Assembly: GCA_032158125.1 (NCBI GenBank)
Contig: JASKOT010000033.1
Span: 1-64,000, forward strand
Reading direction: 5' to 3'
DNA: 64,000 bases
Source of the DNA: Papiliotrema nemorosa
Taxonomy: Eukaryota > Basidiomycota > Tremellomycetes > Tremellales > Rhynchogastremaceae
Shown here piece after piece: positions 1 to 10,371 of this stretch. How positions within the stretch are numbered: the first letter of the stretch is position 1; every line of letters starts with the position of its first letter. Made by a program: the position numbers and the translations under genes. The notes beneath the pieces were generated by a model. It saw only the letters and a list, made by a program, of their open reading frames with translations. It did not search any database and was not told the DNA's origin.

Positions 1-8
1 CGCCCCCG

Positions 9-106
<98 letters not shown>
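1..106. repeat. near-pure poly-C tract at the left edge
   Basis: All bases are C except G at about positions 2, 8 and 45. It does not contain the TTAGGG-type telomere unit or its complement, so it is not a telomere end. The most economical explanation is a homopolymer artefact at a contig end; poly-G from two-colour Illumina chemistry, read on the other strand, would look exactly like this. Ordinary sequence begins at 107. Confidence 0.85.
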
Positions 107-280
107 ACAAGGCTAAAATCTCTCTTCCCTTATGCACTACCCCTCTCGTTACCCATATCCTCGTGCATATATGTATGTTCAGTCTCATAATCGCGGCGTT
201 ACATCGTTATTCTCGTGCCCTTTTAATCCCGATTACTGGTCCGATCGTCGTAATCTACTTTTCTCCGATTCTTCCTGCCC

Positions 281-3106
281 TCACTTCGATCCCAAATCCC
301 ACTCGATAGGCCCCGTCTCCTTCAGCTCCAACCTCGGCGGATCAAACTCCATCACACTCGAGCTTGATTTATCCATCTCAAGCCGCTGAATCCTTCCATC
401 TCGCGTGATCCCACTGACCGAACGACTCATGGTCATCACCCCCTTGTCCCTTTCCGTACTCTTCTCGCTCATCGATTTCGCCGATACGGACCTCGAACCC
501 AATTTCGATTCTGTGACCGACTTTTTGAGTCGGGGTCGTTTGTCAAACCAGCCCGATTCCGTGTGCGTTCTCTCGGTACCAGGTGGATCCGGCAAGTCTG
601 ATCGGTAGGCCGAAGGGGGGTTCGAGGGTTTGCGCAAACTTGGGAAAGCCTTGATCTTCTCCAAAGCCTTTTTAGTCGTCCCACCCCATATGGGATTCGC
701 ATTCTTCTTGGTTGGACTGAATTTAGTCGGACTGGAATCTGACACATCGGAATGTTTGGCCTGTCGACGTAGACCCGATGAATGCAGGGTCGATGGACGT
801 CGTTTGAGCACGCGATTGAGAAAGCTACCCCCTACGTACCCATTGGGCGTCGACTCGATCCCTTCCGAATCGATCTGCTCCCAGTCGTCATCGAGATGCG
901 TGATAGTACCACCGAGATCGACACTGAGGCGAGACGCAGGTATGGTGTCGATTGATGGGAGAGCCTTGTGGCGGCGGACGAGCCTGCCCGGAGAGTTGAG
1001 ACCAGGAGAGGGGATCGACATGATGTCTGACACTGACAATCCGGACGCCGGGAGGCCTGTTGGTAGAGTCATGTCTCGCGGCTTGTCATTCTTGATGTTT
1101 GACTTGCTCGGGCTCAGTGGGATAGGACGCGGCGAGGATGATGCCCCAGCCTTGCCGAGTCCGTTCAAAAGATGCGGTCTGAGCGGTATGGATCCGACCG
1201 GTGGGGAAGGTGGGTCGTCAAAGCTACAAGGTGACGGTAAGGGTACCAGAGCGGCGACGATCGGTGAAGCGAGGGGCGTCTCTGGCAACGGTGGGAGGGG
1301 GATATCTGGGACCCCCCTGGTCTCTTCGCTGGCCTTGTCTGACTTCGGATCCACAGATTCTTGTCGATCCGTCTCCACGCTTGTGCGTGCCGAGTCGATG
1401 ACAGCTTCCCGCTCCAATTGCTCCTGATAATCCGGCCACTCGTCCCTCGACCAGGCGAATGAATCGAGTTCCTTTTTATACTTGGCCTGTTCGAGCATGT
1501 ACGTGACATTGTCGGTCAATGGTGTCTTTCCCCCTCGATCCCCTTTACCATACTCTTCATCGTGATTGCTCATGTCCACGCTCGGTTCCTCGTCGAGGCA
1601 GAGTTTCGGAAAGTAGTAGAGATTGTATTCGGTTACCGGGTCGAGCTGCAGATCGTACGGATCGTCATAGTCGCCTCGACGCACTGCTTCCCAGTCACTA
1701 GACGTCAACGGAGCTCAAGGGGTACGCTTACATTGCGTGAAAGTAGTCGTGATCTTTGACACAGGGCTCAGTAAGGCGCCACATGGGATCCTTGATCAGG
1801 AGCTACTGTCAGCTTGATCGCTACGTTACACCTACCGAGTCGATAAAGTGCCACGTCACTGGGTCAAGGCCAAAGAATGATGGCGTGCGCCCTTTGAGGA
1901 TTGGGTCTTGGAAGATGGCGTCCCAAGGGTCGTGCAAGATTTTATTGTACATGGTAATCTGAACTCAGTCGCACTCGACCTGTTTACTCACAATGGGTTC
2001 ATCGTCGAGGAGACGAAAGGGAACCTGAGGTCAGTGCAAATACCACACTAGACGTACCCTCCCGATCATCATCTCCAGCACAATGCAGCCCAAAGCCCAC
2101 CAATCCACCGCATATGAATACTCTGCTCGCTTGACCACTTCCGGCGCCAGGTACTCCATCGTCCCTACAAAGCTGTACGCTCGGTCCACCACCAGTTTCT
2201 TGACGCCATGACCCGTCGTCCGCAAACTCGCGACACCTTTGCCTGCCCATTCTGGGACCACACCCTGTCCCGGGTATGTCACGACGTGTAGAGGTCTCGG
2301 ATCACCTCGATAGCCGAAATCCCGAGACAGCCCAAAGTCTGCCAACACGACATGTCCATGCGCATTGAGGAGGATGTTTTCTGGCTTCAGATCGCGAACA
2401 ATGATACCGTTTCGGTGTCTATGATGAGCTTTGTTATAGTTGTAACTCACATGTCCTCCAAGCCCTGCACAATGTCTGCCGCGTAAAACCTGGTTCGATG
2501 ATGACCCAACGGTCCATGAATTTCCATCTGCGTCGCCAGATCACCTCCAGGATAAAACTCCATGACAAAGTAAAAGTTTTCCCGATCGGTAAACGTGTGA
2601 TGAAGCTTGGAGATGAATGGATTGTGAGGCTCTTCAATCACAAATCTCTTGAGGATGTTCGCCTCGGTCAGGGTATGATGGAGCTCGTCCTGTGTGAGAA
2701 CTGACCGCTTGGAGACGGCCTTCATGGCTAGTACCGAGGACGTTTGCGTCTCCCTGACGAGTAGAACCCTCCCTGCGCATCCTTTACCGACCACTCGGAT
2801 CAGTTCGAAATCCTCCAATCGCACCGGGCTTGATCGTTTTGGAGGCATCGGAATGGTTCGCAGGACGGACGACGACTCGGAAACGGTGCGTCGCTTGGGT
2901 GTCGCTATATCCTCCCCATCCAAAGCGGACTCGACCGAGCTGGTGGTGCGATACGAGCCAGAGGTGAGGGGTGTTCGAGTAGGAGTCTCCATTCCTGAAT
3001 CAAGCGTCGCTGAGGATAGAATGTCATGTTTTTCGGGGCTGTGAGGAGGAGAAGGCGGAAGGGGGGATTGCGGGAGCGGTGGGAGCGACACCAGCGTGGC
3101 TGCCAT
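281..3106 (-). CDS. AGC-family serine/threonine protein kinase
   Basis: Protein kinase that phosphorylates Ser/Thr using ATP. By-eye exons on the minus strand: 3106-2451, 2418-2058, 2024-1992, 1958-1836, 1791-1732 and 1697-281. Visible motifs are the glycine loop GKGCAGRV, the ATP lysine in LAMK, the catalytic loop VRDLKPEN, DFG (DFGLS) and APE (YLAPEVV). The AGC-type C-lobe end HAIDWEAV follows, formed across an intron. The SFVGTMEYLAPE segment is of the S6K/RSK/PKA type. The DFG-to-APE distance is about 67 residues against roughly 25-30 in ordinary AGC kinases, so the activation region carries an insert of about 40 residues. Before the kinase domain lies a Ser/Pro-rich N-terminus; after it a long Ser-rich, low-complexity tail of about 460 residues ends in WDLGSK. 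The start is the ATG at 3106; an upstream exon cannot be excluded. I cannot assign a named orthologue. Confidence 0.88.
2419..2450 (-). other. 32-nt intron inside the kinase catalytic domain
   Basis: Removing this GTGAGT...ATAG segment joins GLED to IHRNGIIVRDLKPEN in frame, exactly where AGC kinases have the helix leading into the catalytic loop. Without splicing a TGA stop follows directly. It is a good example of the very short introns in this genome. Confidence 0.85.
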
Positions 3107-3442
3107 GACGTCGGAGTGTGATGTGATTAGGTCTAAAGCACAAGTATGGGTCAACTCTGTGATATCAGTCTCAGGTCCATTCTAGGTTCGATTTACGAGG
3201 GTATGACAGGGATCAAGGCTCCACTCACCCATCACTTGTCACTTATATCCCTCTCGGTCTGCCCGAATGCGAAAGGCAAACAGCTGACGGCCGATTACAG
3301 AACACTTTACCAGACGTTCCTTTCAACCGTGGATGATATGACCACTATGGCGAGGCGTTTCGTGATGATAAGGGTCGGCTCGTGAATCCAGGCGGCCACA
3401 GTCAGAGGTGGATCCTTTGAGGTGAGAATGTTCTGATGGGGG
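3107..3442. promoter_or_regulatory. upstream region of the kinase gene
   Basis: About 340 bases between the kinase start and the doubtful minus-strand exon. Nothing recognisable as a gene was seen. It should contain the kinase promoter and 5' leader; an upstream non-coding exon is possible because AG/GT signals occur, but none is supported by protein homology. Confidence 0.4.
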
Positions 3443-3835
3443 TTATTCAGCCAGAATAGCCTGGGTCGGCCGAGGGAGGGTGGGGTGGGGTAGGTATATG
3501 ACGGGTGAGAAGGCTTCGATGAGCAGCGAAGGAACCGCGACGGATGAGAGTGAAAGGATGTAGCTCTGTTGGATGTTTGATGTGAAACCTGCTGGAGCGT
3601 AAGATGGCGAAATCGCCAGGACTATTGCTGGGTAAAAGTATGATACGTCTACGATGGAGATAGTGTCGTCAATCCTAGGCGTGTCGCAAGTAGACAAGAG
3701 TAAAAGAAAGGCCGAGTCGAGGTTGGAGCGTGATATCAATGCGTCGCGAGCTCCATCATCCGAGACTCTTCCTTGCCATCCCTTCAGGTCTCGTCCGATC
3801 ACAACGGCTATAGGTTGAAATGTTCCGAGCCCCAA
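3443..3835 (-). CDS. possible terminal exon of an uncharacterised small gene
   Basis: An uninterrupted minus-strand reading frame of about 130 codons with no ATG at its left edge, ending at TGA 3443. It could continue upstream through an AG acceptor at about 3840 (CAATATTAG before GACACG). A candidate first exon starts at the ATG at 3984 and would join through a weak GTCACC donor. The composition looks protein-like (balanced hydrophobics, a Ser/Leu/Val-rich C-terminus), but I recognise no family. It may equally be chance open frame in the space between the kinase promoter and the divergent plus-strand gene at 4258. Confidence 0.3.
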   Translation of the reverse strand: MGLGTFQPIAVVIGRDLKGWQGRVSDDGARDALISRSNLDSAFLLLLSTCDTPRIDDTISIVDVSYFYPAIVLAISPSYAPAGFTSNIQQSYILSLSSVAVPSLLIEAFSPVIYLPHPTLPRPTQAILAE

Positions 3836-4257
3836 AGTCGTGTCCTAATATTGAGCAAGAGATATCAGAAAAGCAGAAAAGAACAATGACTTCAAGAAAG
3901 GCCTCGAACACAGTCAAAGGTGACCCCCGTTGTGTATTGTTGCCCTGCCTCGGGCTGGCAGGTGAGGATGATGCGTTTCATCATCAACACCACCCCTTTT
4001 TCACCCCCGTATCCCGATCACCCGCGAACAATGCCTTGCTTATGCCCAGAAAAAGGCGACCGTACGATACATATAGATTATCAAAGTCGATTACTTGGAT
4101 GCATGAAGTGAAGAGAATACAGTTGAATCCAACGATGAGCGTTTGAGCCGAGCGCGCCGAGTTTCAGGTTTCATGCTGTGACACGTCAGGCACGGCTCGA
4201 CCAGAGACTGGAATGAACATCCCTCACGCTCGCCAAACTCGACTGTCATCGCCAAGA

Positions 4258-6240
4258 TGGAAGACCTAAGTGCGCTGTCCACCGCACTGAAGGAGGCTTC
4301 CCAGTCGAAAGGTATCAGTGCATGCGGCTTGAATTGACGAGCAGAGGAGTCTCGGTTCGTCGATGTGGTCGAGCTGTATCTGAAATCTGCCGACCTGGGT
4401 ATCCGGCTTCAAGTCGCGTCGATCCTGCTGGATATTCTTCAACATATCGACAAGGATGATCTGGTGAGAATGTGATATGTCCAAGTGCCAATCCACAGAA
4501 ATTCATTCTCGACTCTGCGACGCTGCGCCTGTACCCACTACTGTTTCCCCTTGTGGGAGACAGTCTAGACGCGAGAGACCTCGTCCTGTTCCTCGTCGAC
4601 CATACACCGCCTTTTGAGACCACTATATCTCTAGGAGAGATCCTGTACAACATTCAAGAAAGCGCATTAGGCCAGAGCGGCCTGAGCGATGACGGTGAAG
4701 ATGAGATGATCACGGATACCGATGAGCAAGATTTAACCTCCCAATTTCAGGTCGTCTTGGAGGTGTATACGACAAGTAGGTGACGCTCACTTCTTGGCTG
4801 ACGCAAGCCTTCCCTTTGATGAAGGACTCACCTTCGACCAAAGTTCTACTCGCCCCTTACCAAAAGATCGAATCAATACTGCCTATCCTCTCGCAAGATT
4901 TGGATATCACCGCAGCGCGGGCGCTGTACTCGGCTTTCGCTCATTTCGTCTCGTCGGCATGGTCATGGGTCAAGATCTCGAAAGATGCAGGGGGAGAGCA
5001 AAAGGTGAGCTCGAAACGTCCCGGTCCCTGACAGTACAGTCCATGTTGACCCGTATCATCTACATGGCTACAGCGACGATCTCCCCTCGTATCGAGGCCC
5101 GACTAGCCGAGAGGTGGTTTATCGCCAACTTCCCGCGTTACAAGACGACTGGCTCGGTGGGATTGGTAGAACCGCTGGAGTACGGCAGTGGACAGGATGT
5201 GCTGGAGTCTGTCAATGTAAGATACTGGTTCCGGGACTGGACTAACTTGCAGTCTAGCATATCTGATATGGGTGTCACCCCAAATGATATAGTCGACACG
5301 CTCATCCATCCCTCTTCCCACTCTCCACATGCATCACTGGCCGCTCTCACCCTGCTCACCGCGTCTCTCCCCGAGATGACCCAGTCAGCTGTTGCCCAGC
5401 CCCATAGCCCCCTCATCGAGGACTGTATGCCAGTCCTGACGGCTGCATTGTCTCACTCGGCGATAGATGTAGGGCTGGCTTACCTCTGGTCTCTCCTACA
5501 GAACGGCGGTCAGGTACCCTACGAGAACGCAACAATGCTCCTAGAGGTTCGCAGTCACCCGTGATCTTTGCTGATCGACAGCTCTTGGTGCCACTTGCTG
5601 CTCAACCCCCGAGCCCGCTCTTACGGACGCTGGTTTTAAACTTGATAGCCAAGGTCATCGAGGCGGTCCCGTCTGGAGACGACCAAACGCTTCTTTTCAA
5701 ACGGGTCCGCCCTTTTCCCTAGACTGAGCTGATGACCAGCTGCTGGAAGAGGACAACTTGTTTCCCCAAATCCGGGTCCAGGCGCTGACGCTGCTGCGAC
5801 AAGCCATCACAACACCCGACGCCCCAATCCTCACTGCCAAAACTTTGAACACCCTGCACGACACCCTTTTTACGCTTCCATCGTCTTCACGAAGCGCGCA
5901 GCCCCCAAGCTTCGGATACAGCACACGGATCATTGCACAAGATGTGAAGCCACTCGAGATGAACTCCAAGGACTTTGCCGGATCAATGTACGCAGCCTGG
6001 TTCACTGACACGGCCAACCTATTACGACTCTGGGTCCTCAAGGACGAGGCGAATGTCACGAGTATTCGGGATCGGGCGGTATTGGCGAAAATCAGCACAG
6101 AATGGCTGAATCCCCAGATGAAGAGGGTTGGCGAGCTAAAAGAGGAGCATCAGTCAGACGTTCAGATCGAATTTGTACTGGCCAGGTGGGAGGATGCTTT
6201 GCAGAGGGCCGAAGAGGTAATCCAGCCGCTCTTAGCGTGA
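4258..6240 (+). CDS. uncharacterised alpha-helical repeat (HEAT-like) protein
   Basis: The function is not recognised. The start is ATG 4258 (MEDLSALSTALKEASQ). The coding sequence is cut by at least seven short introns (for example after GCTTCCCAGTCGAAAG, after GATGATCTG and near 4775, 5005, 5216, 5550 and 5705) and ends at TGA 6238-6240. The joined protein is made almost wholly of amphipathic helices rich in Leu, Ala and Ile, with repeated patterns such as IRLQVASILLDIL and IRVQALTLLRQAI that suggest an alpha-solenoid. An acidic loop (DDGEDEMITDTDEQD) lies near residue 110-130. No transmembrane segment or signal peptide is seen. A proteasome-chaperone-like (PSMD5-type) solenoid is one possibility, but the similarity is too weak to name it. 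Confidence 0.6.
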
Positions 6241-6881
6241 GGCGTGAGGGTGGAGTAGACCTGAGATATCGATAACGATTCACGACACCACCATAAAGAT
6301 CATCGAGTAATAATGCGTGACCTGGTAGCCCAGCAAATTGTGATCACTTCTGATTACATCTCAAACAGGTAGAACACCTAGCTAGAAGATGCTTTTTGAT
6401 ATACTTCGCGAGCTTCTCTCCAGATTCTTCGGAAACGCCCCATGATCTACGCCACGCACACAGAACCCACCCAGCGACGAAGTACTACCTCCTGCCACCC
6501 AGCCAGTCTGTCCGGGAAAAGGACGACCCATGAATACCATCGAAAGGAAAGAAGAGGAATAGCAACCACGAGATTTCGAGTAAAAGAGAGGAAATTGTGC
6601 ACAAAGACTGGTGAACGATACTTGTACTGTGTTGTCGGAGTGAAAACTAAAACCGAGTGAGAAATGGTTGGGGTGATCGAGTGCGAGGGTATACGAGGTG
6701 GTTGAATATACAGGTCGTAATGTGGTGTGGGATGTGTGAATGTTTTTGGTGAAATCGACGTCGAAACTCTTTCGCGCTCCGCCCCCTACTTTCGTTTTTT
6801 AATCTTTTCTTCGCGTTCGTCCCTCGATACCTCTCGCACGCTACCGGCCTAAACCCAAAACCCCTTCATTTCTGAAGGGAT
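6241..6881. other. convergent intergenic region
   Basis: Lies between the 3' ends of the helical-repeat gene (+) and the zinc-knuckle gene (-). Short open frames here have no protein-like features. It should hold both 3' UTRs and polyadenylation signals; T-rich stretches near 6780-6815 fit the 3' side of the minus-strand gene. Nothing else seen. Confidence 0.5.
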
Positions 6882-7726
6882 TTATTGGGCCTCTCCTCCG
6901 CCAGGGCAGTTGGCGGCAATGTGGCCGGGTTGACCACATTGGTAGCAAGTTCGACCTTGCTCCTGTTGGCAGTCTCGCGACAAGTGACCCTCTTGGCCAC
7001 AGTTCTGACAATAAGCTTTGACTCATACCACTCGAAGAGTAATTCACGTAGCACTTTCGGGGAGCGTTGTTGCCGAAACCTCCACCGTAACCGCCGGCAG
7101 CTCGTCCACCGGCAGATGGGCAGTCTCGAGAGATGTGTCCGACACCACCACAGTTGTAGCAGGACTTTCCGCCGGAGAATCCACCTTGAGCGTAGTTTCC
7201 ACCGTATCCACCTCGTCCACCACCGTATTGCTGGGCATCACCGCTCTCGGGGCATTGTCGAGCCTGACGTAAGCAACCACGTAGAATCGGATAGAGTGGA
7301 CTCACAATGTGACCGGGCTTTCCGCATCGGTAGCACTCGCCTCCACCAGCAGCACCGGTGAATCCGGCACCACCTTGAGCAGGACCTTGAGGGCAAGCAG
7401 AGGAGATGTGACCCTCCTGACCGCAAGTGTAACAGGCCTTGGCCTTGGGGGTGGGGCACTAGTTATTAGGACGGTTTCACCGTGTAAGCCAGATCAAACG
7501 GACCTCTTTGCTCAAGTGACCGGATTCTGACATGAGCTGAGCATGACAATCTCGAACCGTGACTCACGACCGCAAGAGTAACAAGTGGGGACACCCGAGT
7601 TGGGGCAAGCCGAAGCAACGTGGCCAGCTAACGGTCAACATTGCCCTCCATGGATCAATTCAAGCTCCGCTCACGAGCACCGCAGTTGAAGCAGTTTCCG
7701 CCTCGTCCACCAACACCGCCGAACAT
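6882..7726 (-). CDS. GIS2: CCHC zinc-knuckle nucleic-acid-binding protein (CNBP/Gis2 type)
   Basis: Binds single-stranded RNA or DNA through CX2CX4HX4C zinc knuckles. Budding-yeast Gis2 and animal CNBP act in translation and mRNA control and associate with ribosomes. Joining six small exons from ATG 7726 (MFGGVGGRGGNC) to TAA 6882 gives about 200 residues with seven knuckles: NCFNCGA-PGHVASAC, CYSCGQSGHLSKEC, CYTCGQEGHISSAC, CYRCGKPGHIARQC, CYNCGGVGHISRDC, CYNCGQEGHLSRDC and CYQCGQPGHIAANC. A Gly-rich RGG-like linker lies between knuckles 4 and 5. Most introns split knuckles, typically just before the Gly-His part, so the open frames seen without splicing look broken although the gene is intact. 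Seven knuckles is the usual number for this family. Confidence 0.93.
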
Positions 7727-8336
7727 TTCTTTAGTAGGTCTAGAAGATCGATAAGGGTTGTAGTCGGATTTTTTGTTCCTATTCAGACCAAAGCCGATAT
7801 TCGCTCTGATCGATGTTGAAAAGGACTATAATGTGAGCGATTGCTCCATGTGCGTGTTACGAAGCCATATGCAGGGATAGGGGATCTGTGTGTATGGCAA
7901 GAATCGACGCATACGTGTTGTGTGAGGGAAGAGGAAGCGGTAAGAGCTGATCGAGAGAGGCGGAGGTTGAGCATAAGAGAACGGGCGTGGGGGATATGGA
8001 CAATGACAACGAGAGTATCAAACGACTATCGTTGTATTCTTCCTTATGCCGGGATGCGCGATGGGGACGAGAGGAGACGAAGAGTATAGGTAGACTTACA
8101 AGCTGAGAGGATTAGAGGAGGAAGGGAAGGAGAGGGGAAAACAGCGAAAAAAAATTGCTGCACAGGCGGAGGACCGGGTGGCAAACAGGGAGAGAGTGGG
8201 TGGCAAAATCGATTGCCGATCGGGGATTCAAATAGTGTGGCGTTTCATTGCGGGGTATACAGCTGTAGAATGCATAGGACTAAACGTATGAAATGACATG
8301 ACATATCGTAGAACAGTCGTCTGGTGAGGGCTGGAT
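7727..8336. promoter_or_regulatory. region between FUR1 3' end and GIS2 start
   Basis: About 610 bases. It should contain the GIS2 promoter and leader (towards 7727) and the FUR1 3' UTR (towards 8336). A purine-rich stretch ending in AAAAAAA is near 8100-8155. No supported coding sequence. Confidence 0.45.
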
Positions 8337-9681
8337 TTACAAGAAGTATCTGCAAGTCAGAGATAGTGTGGCCTAATCGCCTTTGGAGATGCGACCTACC
8401 TATCTCCAAAATCACCAAGGCCAGGGATAATGTAGGAATGACTGTCGAGTCCTTCATCGACCCAAGCAGTAATCTAGAATCAGCTCTCTGCAAGATAAAA
8501 GGTGCCCGCTAGAGAATGGCGCAGCCGATAAAGCAGCAAGGAGACGTACCATTCGAAGTTTGGGGAACTTGTTGCACACGTTGTTGATACCCTCTGGAGA
8601 TGCAATCTGGCTGTCAGCTACGAACAGGCGCAAGTACGTCGGGATCGGATTGAGGGCGAGGTTACCGCGTAAACGCACAAGGTTGAGGAAGATGATCTTG
8701 TCCTCCTGTACGCCATGTGAAAGGAGAACCTCTATCGCCTTGATACATGATCCACCGGTCGCTGTCGTCAGCTGGAGTAACGCGAGTGAATATTTTACCC
8801 ACCCAACATCGGGTCAAGGAGCAGACAGTATCGCTCCGAGATATCCTCCGGCAGTTTGGCGTACTGTCGTGTCAAAGTGCGCCGATACCAAGAATTGAGC
8901 AACTCACAAAAAGTTTCGGCTGCGCAGTCTCCTCATCCTGGCAGTGTCAAACCGTTTCTCAATAGGACATGAGTCCACTCACTCGTTGGATCAAAATCTA
9001 GAGGAAAGTCAGCCTCAACAGCACCGCATAGACAAGTAGTAGGGAGAATGAGACGGTCAAAGTGGCCGCGAGAACAGGTGGCAGATGCATGGCATGACAT
9101 GGGTTTCACATACCTTTCCGATCCGCACTGAGAGTCAGCGAGCAGCGACGGGAGATAGCATGCAATTTACCACTTCGACAACAGTCTCTCAAACCAGCCT
9201 CCATTGCCTATTGCTTGTTAGCGAGCCTGCATGCCGGTATTCTCGTCTTACCTCGCCAGCTACGGGAGTCAGCTTTCGTTTCGCGACATCCGACCGTCTC
9301 ACCTCGCATGATTGAGACCCCGCATATCCTTCCTTGGAAGGCAACACCGTCGTACTCTTTGCCGACCGGCGTTCGGACCGCTCTAGGGATAGTAGGCAGC
9401 ATATTCAAGCCTTCCTCTGTGAGGAGTCGAATAATTCTGTCCGACGTGCTAAATTGAGCACCGTGATCCCAGTTCACTAGTGTGTGCTTACAAGACAAAG
9501 TCACCCCTGGGGTTAGCTGCGATCGCAATGGACAGAAGTACCTTTGAGTCTTCTCATCCCGGATGATGGTCAGAAGCGCTTGAAGCTGCGGTGTGGGCGG
9601 CAAGACCAATGCATTATCAGGCAGTTGGGCCTTATTAATGTTTGTGCCCGAAGCCGGGATGCAAGTCGTTGTCATGGTCAT
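8337..9681 (-). CDS. FUR1: uracil phosphoribosyltransferase
   Basis: Converts uracil and PRPP to UMP in the cytosolic pyrimidine salvage pathway; in Cryptococcus and other yeasts loss of this enzyme gives resistance to 5-fluorouracil and flucytosine. The protein runs from ATG 9681 (MTMTTTCIPASG) to TAA 8337 (ending GDFGDRYFL). Conserved pieces after splicing are TIIRDEKTQRGDFVFTSDRIIRLLTEEGLN, IRTPVGKEYDGVAFQGRICGVSIMRAGEAMEAGLRDCCRSG, DEETAQPKLFYAKLPEDIS, the PRPP loop LLDPMLATGGS, IIFLNLV and the C-terminal YIIPGLGDFGDRYF. At least eight introns interrupt it, and two exons are micro-exons (9492-9506, 15 nt; 9252-9259, 8 nt). Length and motifs match intact fungal Fur1. Towards the MFS gene it has a divergent promoter. 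Confidence 0.93.
9252..9259 (-). other. FUR1: 8-nt micro-exon of FUR1
   Basis: On the minus strand CTGGCGAG sits between a perfect GTAG acceptor and a GTAAGA donor. Joined to CGAG upstream and GCAATG downstream it restores the conserved UPRTase residues R-A-G-E of the motif VSI-x-RAGE. Skipping it would remove eight bases and shift the frame. The flanking introns are 43 nt (9260-9302) and 44 nt (9208-9251). Confidence 0.85.
9492..9506 (-). other. FUR1: 15-nt micro-exon of FUR1
   Basis: GGGTGACTTTGTCTT lies between a CCCCAG acceptor and a GTAAGC donor and encodes most of G-D-F-V-F in TQRGDFVFTSDR, which matches the conserved KRSDFIFYSDRIIRL region of budding-yeast Fur1. The flanking introns are 35 nt (9507-9541) and 43 nt (9449-9491). 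Confidence 0.85.
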
Positions 9682-10371
9682 GGTATGCGGAGTGATATGG
9701 ATGGGATGATAAGGGTTCGAATGGGTAGATTTGATGCGCGCGAGAGCGTCTCGGCAATCAGAAGCTTGCCGCGGCAGACACGTGATTTCCGATGTCTCTT
9801 GATTCTAATCGTCCGTTCTCCTTGTTTCCCTCCTGCCAAGCATGAGACGTGGTCTCGGAGAGCTTCAGTACCCGGTGATCTACCACCTTGTTCCGCGCAC
9901 CAGTGAATACCTCTGGCGAGCCAAACAAGGCGATGAAGCGCATTCGTAACTGAAGTGATCGCGTGCGCTTGTCAAGCCCTGCGCCGTTCTCAAATGGCAT
10001 TTGCGGCCTACATGCCAGATGTACATGCTTCGTCCACCTTCGTTCCGCTCACCTTATGCTGAGATCTGGCTGATTCATCTTCTGTTGTGCTCCAACTTCT
10101 ATTGCGCTTTGGTGGGTACTTTAAAGGTGCCACCAGGCTGTTCGGATTTGACCGAATCCAGCTGAGCAACAACATTTGCCCATCTTTTCGAATCGAACGT
10201 AAAAATCAGACCGAGGTGGATGGACCATCGTGACTGTACTTTATCCCATGTAGCAACGGCTTTGTCTCTTTCAAAATCATATAAAATACCCTAGTTGACA
10301 TAATATACAGCATAGACGACATCACTGCGATCGCAATTTTGAAGATCGAATCGAGAAAGAAAGGGTTCTAA
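9682..10371. promoter_or_regulatory. divergent promoter region FUR1 / MFS transporter
   Basis: About 690 bases between two outward-facing starts. A TATA-like ATATAAAATA lies near 10278-10288, about 90 bases before the MFS start. An 80-codon open frame at 9758-10000 (minus) has no family features and is probably chance. Confidence 0.45.

Noticed and set aside
1..106. Telomere or centromere sequence
   Set aside because: The run has no TTAGGG-like periodicity and no flanking subtelomeric repeats; it is plain homopolymer.
630..1427. 265-codon plus-strand frame opposite the kinase tail
   Set aside because: Antisense to the Ser-rich C-terminal tail of the kinase, whose frame continues from conserved catalytic exons.
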